NCBI GenBank assembly: GCA_019694795.1
Contig: JAIBBF010000011.1
Coordinates: forward strand, 1-64,000
From: Flavobacteriales bacterium
GTDB taxonomy: Bacteria; Bacteroidota; Bacteroidia; Flavobacteriales_D; UBA2798
Reading direction: 5' to 3'
Length of the DNA stretch: 64,000 nucleotides
Of this stretch, positions 31,367-41,300 are shown one piece after another. The translations under genes and the position numbers were made by a program. Position 1 is the first letter of the stretch, and each line of letters opens with the position of its first letter. The notes beneath the pieces are model-generated. The model saw only the letters and a program-made list of their open reading frames with translations. It was not told where the DNA came from and did not search any database.

Positions 31367-31953
31367 GCGTGAAGTAATCCTTGAATATTTGAACTGAATA
31401 ATTTAACCGCCAGTGCGAGACAAATAATTCCGAACACCTTGCGAAGTACAATTAATCCTCCGGGTCCCAATAAACGCTCAATGCGATCGGTCATCCGCAA
31501 CACCACATATACAAACAAACTATTGAGTACAATCGCTACAATAATATTTACCGCTTCAAATTCTGAACGTAAAGATAAAATGGTGGTCATGGTTCCTGCA
31601 CCGGCAATTAATGGAAAAGCAAGCGGAACAATGGATGCTACTTTTGGTGTTTCTTCTTCGCGGAACAAGCGTACACCTAAAATCATTTCGAGTGCCATAA
31701 AAAACAAAACAAAGGCTCCGGCAACTGCAAAAGAATTGACATTGATACCAATGATATGAAGAATGGATTCACCCAAAAACAAAAAGGCAACCATGATAAT
31801 TAAAGAAACGAAGGTTGCTTTTGCAGGATGAATTTCTCCGGCCTTGCGCTTTATTTCAATGATAATGGGGACCGAACCAATAATATCAATCACCGCGAAC
31901 AAAACCATAGAGGCTGTTGCAATTTCGGAGAGATTAAAATTCAGGTTTAACAT
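31363..31953 (-). CDS. MarC family integral membrane protein
   Basis: A 196-residue polytopic protein with about six hydrophobic segments: ATASMVLFAVIDIIGSVPII, ATFVSLIIMVAFLFLG, SFAVAGAFVLFFMALEMIL, IVPLAFPLIAGAGTMTTIL, VNIIVAIVLNSLFVYVVL and GIICLALAVKLFS. The PLAFPLIAGAGTMTT block is diagnostic for the MarC/UPF0056 family. MarC has been shown not to be an antibiotic-resistance determinant, so its molecular function remains unclear. The start overlaps the end of purN by 7 bases. Confidence 0.92.
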   Translation of the reverse strand: MLNLNFNLSEIATASMVLFAVIDIIGSVPIIIEIKRKAGEIHPAKATFVSLIIMVAFLFLGESILHIIGINVNSFAVAGAFVLFFMALEMILGVRLFREEETPKVASIVPLAFPLIAGAGTMTTILSLRSEFEAVNIIVAIVLNSLFVYVVLRMTDRIERLLGPGGLIVLRKVFGIICLALAVKLFSSNIQGLLHA

Positions 31954-32519
31954 TGCGCTACAAATTTTTCTACCACTAAAGGAAAATGCAGATGTTCCAA
32001 ATCATGAATTTTTATCGCCAGACTTTCTGCCGTATCCTGGTCATTAATGGAACACTTCGCCTGAAAAAGAATATCTCCTTCATCGTAATGTTCTGTCACC
32101 CGGTGAATACTTATTCCACTTTCTTTTTCTCCGGCAGCAATAACTGCTTCGTGTACACGCATTCCATACATGCCTTTGCCACCGAATTTTGGTAATAAAG
32201 CAGGATGAACATTCAGCATGCGTTTTCCAAAATCGCGGATAAGTGCCTGAGGTATCATTCTCAAAAACCCGGCAAGCACTATGAGATCGATTTGTTGACT
32301 TTTTAACTCCGCAGCAATCATTTCTCCCTGATCGCGGAATGCAGCATTATCATAAATCAATACATTGACCTGATGTTGCTTTGCTTTTTGAACGGCACCA
32401 CAATCAGGTACATTACTCACGAGCAATTCCACTCTCGCCACATCACTCTGTGAAAAATGCTGGATGAGACGTTCCGCATTGGAACCAGTACCTGAAGCAA
32501 AAATGGCAATCTTTTTCAT
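31947..32519 (-). CDS. purN: Phosphoribosylglycinamide formyltransferase
   Basis: Transfers a formyl group from 10-formyltetrahydrofolate to GAR in de novo purine synthesis. Motifs: ASGTGSNAERL for phosphate binding, the block FLRMIPQALI, the catalytic NVHPALLPKFGGKGMYG and the Asp in HYDEGDILFQAK. Length, 190 residues, is typical. It is the first gene of an operon with marC, rnhA and a small membrane protein gene. A promoter box is present upstream, in the spacer shared with the divergent nitroreductase gene. Confidence 0.95.
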   Translation of the reverse strand: MKKIAIFASGTGSNAERLIQHFSQSDVARVELLVSNVPDCGAVQKAKQHQVNVLIYDNAAFRDQGEMIAAELKSQQIDLIVLAGFLRMIPQALIRDFGKRMLNVHPALLPKFGGKGMYGMRVHEAVIAAGEKESGISIHRVTEHYDEGDILFQAKCSINDQDTAESLAIKIHDLEHLHFPLVVEKFVAQC

Positions 32520-32534
32520 TATGATAATTCAAGG

Positions 32535-32565
32535 CAAATTTAGAAATTAAGCCACCAATAGCCAA
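32535..32565 (-). promoter_or_regulatory. Promoter of the purN operon
   Basis: On the minus strand TTGG (TTG at 32565-32563), a 20-base spacer, then TAAATTTG (32542-32535), an exact TAnnTTTG match. The ATG at 32519 lies 15 bases after it. Confidence 0.55.
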
Positions 32566-32570
32566 GCGCC

Positions 32571-33236
32571 ATGACAAAGTATCCGTTTATTCCTTATGCC
32601 CAGCTGCATTTTAATCCCGAAGAACAAGCCGAAAGGGTAGATTCTTATTTGGAACTCATGCAAAAAAGAAGAAGTGTACGCCATTTTTCGGATAAGGAAG
32701 TCCCACGAAGCATCATTGAAAAAATAATTCAAACTGCCGGTACCGCACCCAGTGGAGCGAATAAGCAACCGTGGACATTTTGCATAATCGAAAACGCAGA
32801 ATTAAAGAAGCAGATTCGCGAAATGGCAGAGGAAGAAGAAAAGGCCAGTTATTCGGGAAGAATGAGTGAGGAATGGTTGAGGGACCTGGAACCGCTGGGA
32901 ACGGATTGGGAAAAACCATTTATTACCACAGCACCTTATATCATTGTTGTTTTTAAAAAAGTATATGATTTGGTTGATTCGGAAAAAAGGAACAATTATT
33001 ACGTGAATGAATCGGTCGGTTTGGCTTGTGGCTTTTTATTGAGCGCCATTCATAATGCGGGACTCGTCTCTCTGACACATACCCCAAGTCCGATGAATTT
33101 CTTAAGCAAAGCGTTAAATCGCCCCGAAAACGAACGTCCCTTTCTTCTTATTCCCATAGGTTATCCCGCTGAAGAGGCAATGGTTCCGGACATCAAGCGC
33201 AAGAATTTAAATGAGATTGCAGTTTTTTACTCCTGA
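32571..33236 (+). CDS. Nitroreductase family flavoprotein of the iodotyrosine deiodinase type
   Basis: An FMN enzyme of 221 residues. The N-terminal FMN motif is KRRSVRHFSDKEVP and the second is GTAPSGANKQPWTF, both typical of the iodotyrosine deiodinase (IYD) branch. The three residues that hold the halotyrosine zwitterion in IYD appear in register: E90 and Y94 in EEKASYSGRM, and K115 in TDWEKPF, 21 residues after the Tyr, as in human IYD (E157, Y161, K182, from memory). The active lid region is therefore present, so reductive dehalogenation of halotyrosines is a real possibility; a generic nitroreductase would lack this set. It is divergent from purN. Confidence 0.85.
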   Translation: MTKYPFIPYAQLHFNPEEQAERVDSYLELMQKRRSVRHFSDKEVPRSIIEKIIQTAGTAPSGANKQPWTFCIIENAELKKQIREMAEEEEKASYSGRMSEEWLRDLEPLGTDWEKPFITTAPYIIVVFKKVYDLVDSEKRNNYYVNESVGLACGFLLSAIHNAGLVSLTHTPSPMNFLSKALNRPENERPFLLIPIGYPAEEAMVPDIKRKNLNEIAVFYS

Positions 33237-33278
33237 TGTATGGAATTTCTCTTTTTACTGCATCTTATTTAAAAAAAC

Positions 33279-36200
33279 ATGAAACGATTGCTCCTTTTGT
33301 TAAGTGGACTTGCAGGATTTGCCATGCTTTGGCCCGATGAAGATCCCGCACTGAATCATTTAGAAAACATTCTCAGCAAATGGAGAAGCGCTTATCCGGA
33401 TGAGCGAATTTATGTGCAATGCGATAAATCCATGTACAATCCGGGCGACGCTGTTTGGTTTACAGCATTTGTTCGCAATGGCGAAAATTTATCGCAGCAA
33501 AGCAGCAGTCAGACTTTAACCCTTAAATTAATCAACGCATCTGGCAATTCCATCGCAGAAAAAATTTTTCACCTTAAAAACGGAATCGTAAGCGGGAATT
33601 TCGATCTGCCCAAAAATTTCCCCGGCGGGAATTATTATTTAGAATGCAGCACACCGATCAGCGAAATCCTTTGGGATAAACCTGCCTACAAAAAAGCGTT
33701 TAACGTATATACACAAGAGAGTCCCGAATTACTAATCACCGCCCGCTTCAAAGAAAAAATGTATTCACCGGGTGATGAGGTACAGCTGGAAATTGAAATC
33801 CGCACTCCGGAAAATGAAATTGCTTCGGGAGCAACCATTGACTATTCGATTCTTCAGGGTGAAGAAGAATTACTTTCGTCCCGTTTAAATGCAAATGATT
33901 CAGGAAAAGCTGTTGTGCAATTCCATATCCCGGATACCATTTCAAAAAACAATCTCCACAGTTATATAAGGGTTACCCATCAGAATAAAAAAGAAGGATT
34001 AGGAAGAGCAATCCCCTTAAACATTAATCTTCCTCACATTGAATTTTATCCTGAAAGCGGATATCTCATTCCCAATTCGCCAACTGTAGTGGCTTTTTAT
34101 GCGCAAAATGAAAATGGAATTCCGCTTAACGTTTCCGGCACCATAAAAGATGAAAACAATCAGCTTATCACTTATCTGCAAACCTTCCATCATGGAATGG
34201 GAAAATTTCATTTTACACCAATAGCCGGCAAACGATATTACGCTTTTATAAGAAACGGAAATCGTCTCGAAAAATTTCCATTACCGGAAATCAGAGACAG
34301 AGGTGTGGTGCTAAATCTGAAAGAAAACAACAAGGATTTTCTAAAATTCGTCCTTCATTCGAAGGAAGAAGATGCGTTGCTTCTAACTGCACAATCGAGA
34401 GGTAAAATAGTTTATTCAACCCGATTATCTGCACAAGCCCAACAGGAAGTACGTATTCCTGTTGGCGATTTACCCATGGGAATTGTCCAAATTACCGTTT
34501 TTAATTCTCAAAAAACGCCACTGGCAGAACGACTGTGTTTTATTCATCCTGAAAAACAAATGCGCATCAGCTTCGAGCAAATCAATGAGGAATATGGTCC
34601 ACGCGAAAAAATTAATTTTAAAATTAAAGCAGAGGACTCCAAAGGAAATCCCGTTTCGGGCGATGTAGCGCTTTCGGTGAGTGATGAAAAAGCCTGGGTG
34701 TACAATGACGACCGCAGTGGAAATATTCTCACCGAACTTTTGGTGGAATGTGAATTGAACGGAGAAATTGAAGAACCTGAATTTTATCTCGACACAAAAA
34801 ATCCGGAATCTGAACTGGCAATGGATCTTTTAATGCTTACAAGAGGTTACCGGCGGTTCGACTGGAAAACTGCATTAAAATCGAAAATCCCCGACAAGAG
34901 CATTATCGAAGCTGAAAAAACGATTGCGGGCACTGTCTATAATTTTGAAACAAACTTGCCAGAACCTCGCGCCAAAATAAAAATATTGGAAACGGGACAA
35001 AAATTCCGCTGTGATGAAAATGGAAAATTCTCGATCGAAAATCTCGATTTAAGCAGCAGAAAAACCTTGTATGTTCAACAAAAAGGAAGAACCGTTTCTT
35101 ACGTCGTTCATCGTCCGGATACCAACTTATCCATTTACTACTCCGAAAACAAATCGAGTTTTAATAGTTATGTATCGAGCGATAATACCAAAAGCTTAAA
35201 GGGTGTGGTTATGGATGGAGAAACCGGAGAACTGCTTCCTTTTGTAAATATTGTTATCCGTAAAGATGGAAAAACAATAACCGGATGCTCGAGCGATTTG
35301 GATGGGAAATTTGCAATGAACACCATTCCCGATGGATTTTATGATGTGTTGGTTGCTTACGTTGGTTATGAAAAATATGAAATTAAAAACATACAAATAA
35401 GTCAGGGAAAATGCATCAATTTGAACATTACTTTAAATGGACAGATCTATCTGGAAGAAGTAGTAATTGTAAACGAAAGCAAAAAATCTAAAAAGCCCAA
35501 ACGAGAAAATAAAAAAGAAATTGCTTATAATTCAAACGTCACTCTGGATGAAGTAACGATAGTTAATTATTCCGTTCCATTAATAAACGCAGATCAAACC
35601 AATGCTATAGAAATTAACAGGAAGGATATTATTCATTCAGCAGCCGCACGAAAAAATTTTGCAAGCAATGTGGTCCTCTCCTACCTCAGCGATAATATCG
35701 ATCCCAATCAAAACGGAGTATTAACCATTCGTGGTGCGCGCGAAGATGCCACTGTATTTTATATCGATGGCGTAAAAATCAGGGGCGAAGCAAATGTTCC
35801 CGCTTCATCCATTGAATCTATCGTTGTTTATACCGGCGGAATTCCCGCTAATTATGGTGATGTAACCGGTGGGGTAATTGACATCCGAACGCATTCTTAT
35901 CGCTCAATGTCTAATTCCTATTATTCCAACGATAATACGCACCGCACCATTCTGCAACCGGGAGAAATCATTTACGCCACTGAGCGAAAATTTCCGGAAA
36001 TCAACCACCATCATTCGGAGCAATTTGAAACAATGGTGGATGACCGTACAACGTTGTATTGGAATGGAAGAATTCAATTAAACGAAAAAGGAGAAGCGGA
36101 AGTGTCGTTTTATGCCGGTGACCTTAGTGGTCCGTTCCGAATTACCGCCGAAGGAATTTCGTCCGGCAATGAAGTGGGAAGAACGGAAAAAGTGATCATG

Positions 36201-38060
36201 GTTCAACCGGATATTAAGCTCGCAACCCCTATTCCTTCTACACTCACCTCCGGTGATGAATTAGTGCTTGAATCCACCATTCATAATAACAGTAAAAAAG
36301 AAATAAAAGGCCGGTTATTTTTGACCCTTCCCCTAACATGGAAAATGCTTATGGCCGATAGCAGTGAATACAGCATTGCGCCCGGCGAGAAAAAAACGAT
36401 AAGCAATAAAGTCAGAGTAAATGGAAATAATCAGGACTTTTCATTAGCATTTCATTTTAAAGGGAATAAAAACTATTGCTCAGAGCGACAAAAAATAACG
36501 ATTGTACCTCACGGTTTCCCCAAAACAATCATGCTGAGTTCTGAAACAGAACAGGAAATCGAATTTAATCTGGATGCAAATGAACTTCGGTCTATGGATT
36601 TAGCCTTGACCTTTTATCCGGATCCTGCTGCCAATTTTGCCGAAGGTGTAAAATCAATGATTCGCGAACCGCATGGATGTTTTGAGCAAGTTTCCTCCTC
36701 TACTTATCCCAATATTCTTGCAGTAAACTACCTGCAACAACAAAACGATTTAAAGCGGGATGAATATAATATTGCGATGAATTATATTAAAAGCGGATAT
36801 CAGCAGCTGGTAAAATACCAAACATCAGAAAAGGGATTTTCATTATACGGTCAATTACCAACGAGTCCCTACCTCACCGCTTATGGAATAATGGAATTCA
36901 CTGCCATGAAAAAAGTTTATGGCGGCGTAAATGAAGTAATGCTCCAACAAGCCAAAGATTGGTTGTTGTTGCAAAAAGATAATAAAGGTGGATTTCATTC
37001 TTCTTCCGAAGATCATTTTTATCACGTTCAAAGCGCTTACATCATCCGTGCGCTTGTTCTATCCGGAGAGTTTTCGCTGGTGCCTGAAATTATCGCTCAA
37101 TATAAATATGCGTTAAAGAAAAAAGATGCTTATTTGTCGGCCTTAATGATTGATGTCCTGTTTAAAGCAGGAAGAAAAGAAGAAGCCGACGAGCTCATTC
37201 AATCACTTTCTTCGCAACAAAAAGAAAATGGATCATTCAGCTGCGAAAAAACGATTACTTATTCCTACGGAAATCAAAAAGAAATTGAGTCGACCGCTTT
37301 AATGCTTATCGCTTTAATAAATGATGTAAAATCGAATTCCACATCCATTCACCGCTGCTTTCAGTTTCTGATGAAATCGAAAAATTCATTTGGAGGATGG
37401 GGCAGTACGCAGTCGACGGTTCTCGCTTTGGAGGCCATCAATTTATATTACGAAAAATTTCCTTTAAAAAATGATCCGGAAGAAGTAACGGTTAGCATTA
37501 ATGGAAAAGAAACATTTAAAAAAGTGTTGAATCCAGGTAATAAAGAATCGTATGCTTTTCATTTACCGGTCGCTGCTTTAAAAGTAGGGAAGAATCATAT
37601 TAAGGTCAGCAGTAAACAACAGTTTGTTCCGTGGACATTAAACGCATCTTATTTTGTTTCATCCCCCGAAAATCATCAAAACGCTTTGTCCTTATCCTTA
37701 CAATGGAATAAAAAAGAATTTCAAAGCGGAGAAATGGTGCGGGCCTTAATGAAAATCAATAACTCAAAAAATGAACAGATTCATAATCCCCTCGTTGAAC
37801 TTTCTATTCCCGCATGTTTCCGTTATGATCCGCAACAATTACGAGAATTAGAAAAACAAAAGATCATTGAACGTTATGAGGCAAGGGGAAATCAACTCGT
37901 CTTTTATTTTAAAGCGATTTCTCCAAATGGAACCCTGGAGTTTCCCATTACGCTCACCGCTACCCAAAAAGGTCTTTTCAGAAGTCCTGCTTCACGTGTA
38001 TTTCCTTATTATTCTACCGATGTATTCTGGACACAAGCCGGCGAATTCGAAATAAAATAG
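33279..38060 (+). CDS. Alpha-2-macroglobulin-type protein with embedded carboxypeptidase-like and TonB-plug domains
   Basis: A 1593-residue exported protein. After a hydrophobic N-terminus (about 3-18), macroglobulin domains begin ERIYVQCDKSMYNPGDAVWF, the MG2-type opening. Residues about 639-730 are a carboxypeptidase regulatory-like domain (MDGETGELLPFVNIVIR, then GFYDVLVAYVGYEKYEI). About 785-880 is a TonB plug-like domain (LTIRGAREDATVFYIDGVKI, then GGIPANYGDVTGGVIDIR). No beta-barrel follows; instead the alpha-2-macroglobulin core resumes at about 925 (DDRTTLYWNGRIQLNEKGEA). The thioester motif is HGCFEQ, C1134 and Q1137, followed by the alpha-alpha toroid (thioester domain). It may trap proteases and is presumably surface or periplasmic. 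Confidence 0.88.
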   Translation: MKRLLLLLSGLAGFAMLWPDEDPALNHLENILSKWRSAYPDERIYVQCDKSMYNPGDAVWFTAFVRNGENLSQQSSSQTLTLKLINASGNSIAEKIFHLKNGIVSGNFDLPKNFPGGNYYLECSTPISEILWDKPAYKKAFNVYTQESPELLITARFKEKMYSPGDEVQLEIEIRTPENEIASGATIDYSILQGEEELLSSRLNANDSGKAVVQFHIPDTISKNNLHSYIRVTHQNKKEGLGRAIPLNINLPHIEFYPESGYLIPNSPTVVAFYAQNENGIPLNVSGTIKDENNQLITYLQTFHHGMGKFHFTPIAGKRYYAFIRNGNRLEKFPLPEIRDRGVVLNLKENNKDFLKFVLHSKEEDALLLTAQSRGKIVYSTRLSAQAQQEVRIPVGDLPMGIVQITVFNSQKTPLAERLCFIHPEKQMRISFEQINEEYGPREKINFKIKAEDSKGNPVSGDVALSVSDEKAWVYNDDRSGNILTELLVECELNGEIEEPEFYLDTKNPESELAMDLLMLTRGYRRFDWKTALKSKIPDKSIIEAEKTIAGTVYNFETNLPEPRAKIKILETGQKFRCDENGKFSIENLDLSSRKTLYVQQKGRTVSYVVHRPDTNLSIYYSENKSSFNSYVSSDNTKSLKGVVMDGETGELLPFVNIVIRKDGKTITGCSSDLDGKFAMNTIPDGFYDVLVAYVGYEKYEIKNIQISQGKCINLNITLNGQIYLEEVVIVNESKKSKKPKRENKKEIAYNSNVTLDEVTIVNYSVPLINADQTNAIEINRKDIIHSAAARKNFASNVVLSYLSDNIDPNQNGVLTIRGAREDATVFYIDGVKIRGEANVPASSIESIVVYTGGIPANYGDVTGGVIDIRTHSYRSMSNSYYSNDNTHRTILQPGEIIYATERKFPEINHHHSEQFETMVDDRTTLYWNGRIQLNEKGEAEVSFYAGDLSGPFRITAEGISSGNEVGRTEKVIMVQPDIKLATPIPSTLTSGDELVLESTIHNNSKKEIKGRLFLTLPLTWKMLMADSSEYSIAPGEKKTISNKVRVNGNNQDFSLAFHFKGNKNYCSERQKITIVPHGFPKTIMLSSETEQEIEFNLDANELRSMDLALTFYPDPAANFAEGVKSMIREPHGCFEQVSSSTYPNILAVNYLQQQNDLKRDEYNIAMNYIKSGYQQLVKYQTSEKGFSLYGQLPTSPYLTAYGIMEFTAMKKVYGGVNEVMLQQAKDWLLLQKDNKGGFHSSSEDHFYHVQSAYIIRALVLSGEFSLVPEIIAQYKYALKKKDAYLSALMIDVLFKAGRKEEADELIQSLSSQQKENGSFSCEKTITYSYGNQKEIESTALMLIALINDVKSNSTSIHRCFQFLMKSKNSFGGWGSTQSTVLALEAINLYYEKFPLKNDPEEVTVSINGKETFKKVLNPGNKESYAFHLPVAALKVGKNHIKVSSKQQFVPWTLNASYFVSSPENHQNALSLSLQWNKKEFQSGEMVRALMKINNSKNEQIHNPLVELSIPACFRYDPQQLRELEKQKIIERYEARGNQLVFYFKAISPNGTLEFPITLTATQKGLFRSPASRVFPYYSTDVFWTQAGEFEIK

Positions 38061-38391
38061 GCACGCCTTTTGATTTAGGTTGAAGATCTGCGATGGAATT
38101 TTATTCCATTTGGTTTGTCGTTTATTAAACGGTGTAGGTCGAAGCCTTCGGTTCGCTTTTGCATTTTGCGTTTCTGATTTCATTGTTAAATAGTATGCCA
38201 TGCATAACAATATTGTTTGGCAAAATGTGGTGCATTACAAAATTTTATTCTGCACGCATACCTTTTTTCAAAAGATAAAAAAGGTTTTCTAAAATTAGGA
38301 AACGGTTGCTAAACCCGAGTTTTCGGTCGTCGTTAAACAGAACAAGTCATCGTTCTTTTAAACCGAACCTAAAAAAGAAAGGAAGGTCGTC
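38061..38391. other. 331-base spacer with several inverted repeats, before the SprB-repeat protein gene
   Basis: No gene is visible on either strand. It holds a series of hairpins: ATGGAAT-TTT-ATTCCAT (38093-38109), CGTTT-ATT-AAACG (38119-38131), CGAA-GCC-TTCG (about 38140-38150), the perfect 12-base palindrome AACAATATTGTT (38206-38217), and ACCTTTTTT-N8-AAAAAAGGT with 9-base arms (38260-38285). The first may serve as a weak terminator for the macroglobulin gene. The short word GGTCGTC occurs twice near the 3' end, once right before the ATG. A long leader or small RNA is possible but unproven. Confidence 0.45.
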
Positions 38392-41300
38392 ATGAAATCA
38401 TCTCTCCTCCATTTCATTGCGCGATTTTTTGGATTAGTTGCTTTTTTACTTGTAACAAAAGCGGCTTATTCTTCACACGCACAGAGTGCCGACATCACAT
38501 ATACCTGTGTTGGCGGAAACACGTACAACGTACGTTTATCCTTCTACCGCGACTGCGCCGGGGTTGCTGCTCCAAATACAGTGACCATCAATATTGCGTC
38601 GGCCAGTTGTAATGAAAATTTTAATATCACCATGAACCGTATTGCAAACACCGGAAATGATGTTACACCCATTTGTCCGGGTATTACCACAAATTGCGAT
38701 GGCGGATCGTATCCCGGTGTTCAGGAATGGATCTATGAAGGACCCGTAACCTTACCTGCACAATGCACCGATTGGGTTTTAAGCTTCACATTGTGCTGTA
38801 GAAACAATGCCATCTCTACCATTAATAATCCGGGTGGAGAAAATATTTATGTTGAAGCGCATTTGGATAATGCACAGTTTCCCTGCAACAATTCGGCACA
38901 ATTTTCCAATAAGCCGGTTCCTTTTATTTGTGTGAATCAAACCTATTGCTTCAATCACGGAGCAGTGGATCCCGACGGAGATTCATTGGTGTATGAATTG
39001 GTTCCTCCTGCAACAGGACCCGGAACTAACGTGACTTATTTTGCGGGCTATTCTGCCAATCAACCTTTATTAAGTATTCCCGGAGTTACCATTAATCAGC
39101 AAACCGGAGATATATGCATGACACCAAGCATGCTTGAAGTAACCGTAATGGCGGTAAAAGTTTCTGAATTCAGAAATGGTGAATTTGTGGGAAGTGTGGT
39201 GCGCGATATTCAGGTACGTGTTATTGCATGTTCAAATTCAAATCCATCAGTAAGCGGAATAAATGGAAGTAATAATTACAGCACCAGCATTTGTGCAGGA
39301 AACACACTTACATTTAATGTACAAGCATCAGATCCGGATGCAGGTCAACTGTTAACACTTACCTGGAACAATGCCATACCGGGTGCAACATTTACCAGCG
39401 CAACAGGAACAAATCCGGTAGGAACATTTACATGGACTCCCACCGCAAATCAGATTTCAACCAATCCATATTGCTTCACCGTAAGTGTAAGCGATGATAA
39501 TTGTCCCTTGAACGGATCTCAAACCTATTCGTTCTGCATTACCGTAAATGGATTTACACTTACCACCAATAGTACAAATGCCAATTGCGGCGCATCGAAT
39601 GGTACAGTGAGTGCAAGTGTGAGTGGTACGGTTGGACAAGTAAATTATGTTTGGTCGAGTGGACAAAATACGCCAAATGTAAATGGACTATCTGCCGGAA
39701 ACTATACTGTTACAGTAAGCGATGGAAGTGGTTGCGCTATTTCTTCTACTGCAGTAGTTGGCCAGGGCGCTGTGCCGGGAAATATTCAAATGCAATCGAC
39801 CAATGTGAGTTGCTTTGGAGGCAATGATGGAACAGCAACAGTAAATGTAAATGGCGGTCAGCAACCTTACACCTATTTATGGTCGAACGGAGCAACGAGC
39901 ACCAGCATTAATAATTTGTCGGCTGGAAATTATTCCGTAACCGTAACCACGGCCAATGGATGTACAACTACCGGAACAATAAGCATTACTCAACCCAATG
40001 CACCACTCAACATCACCTTAAGTGCAACAGCAGTTTCATGCAATGGCGGAAATAACGGAACAGCAACCGTTGTTGCAACAGGTGGAACTTCTCCTTATAA
40101 CTATCAATGGAGTAATCAATCGGCCAACGCAAGCATCAATTCATTAACTGCAGGAAATTATTCGGTAACTGTAATGGATGCAGGAGGATGTACACAAACA
40201 GCCAACATCAATGTAGATCAACCACAAGCCATCAGTTTAATTCAAAGTAATACAACACCTGTTTCCTGCTTCGGCGGAAATAACGGAAGTGCCTCGGTAA
40301 GTATCAGTGGTGGAACAAGTCCATATTCGTATCAATGGAACAACGGGGTAAATTCACTCGGTGCAAATGCCAATAATCTTACAGCCGGAAATTATACGGT
40401 AACTGTTACGGATGGAAATAATTGTCAGCAGTCCTTCAACCTCGCCGTAACACAACCACAACCCCTCACCGCAACAATTGGAAATTCCTCCAATGTAAGT
40501 TGCAACGGTTCCAACGATGGTAGCGCAACATCAATGGCAAATGGCGGAACTGCTCCGTATGTTTATCAATGGAACACCGTACCTGCACAAAACACACCAG
40601 GCGCTGCAGGATTAGCAATGGGATCTTATACTGTAATGGTAACCGATGCACATAACTGTACAGCAAGTGCCAGCGTAAACATTTCACAACCAACACCTCT
40701 TACACTAACTTCTGCGGGATCAGCAACAATTTGTCCTGGTATAGTTACCACCATCAGCGCCAATGCAAATGGTGGAAGCGGAAATTATTTGTATCACTGG
40801 AACAATGGTAACAACACCGCATCTTCGCAACAGGTTTCTCCAACGGCAACAACAACCTACTCCGTGTATGCAACAGATGCTAACGGTTGTATTTCTCCAA
40901 CGGAAAATATTACCATTACGGTGAACGATATTAATATGATCAGTTTTGGAATTACGTTAACACCTTCCATTTGCGAAGGACAAGCCGCTGTTGTTCTTGC
41001 AGAAATTGCAGGTGGAATCGGAAACTATTCCATTACCTGGAATAACGGATTACCGGCAAGTGTTGGTCCGCACACGATTTATCCAACCAACTCCGGATAC
41101 TACACTGCCACCATTACTGATATTTGTAATAACCAACGTACCGAATCGGCATGGATTGATGTACATCCATTACCACAGGTGCAGTTAACGCCACAAAATG
41201 CAGATGAATGTGGAGAAGCAAGTTTAACCTTGTTCAATGATTTCTCCAATGATCCTGGATCGGATTACAATTGGAATTTCGGAGATGGGGCGACTTCTTC

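Noticed and set aside
33279-38060. A TonB-dependent outer membrane receptor
   Set aside because: The plug-like and carboxypeptidase-like segments are there, but no beta-barrel of 500 or more residues with a terminal aromatic strand follows; alpha-2-macroglobulin domains do.
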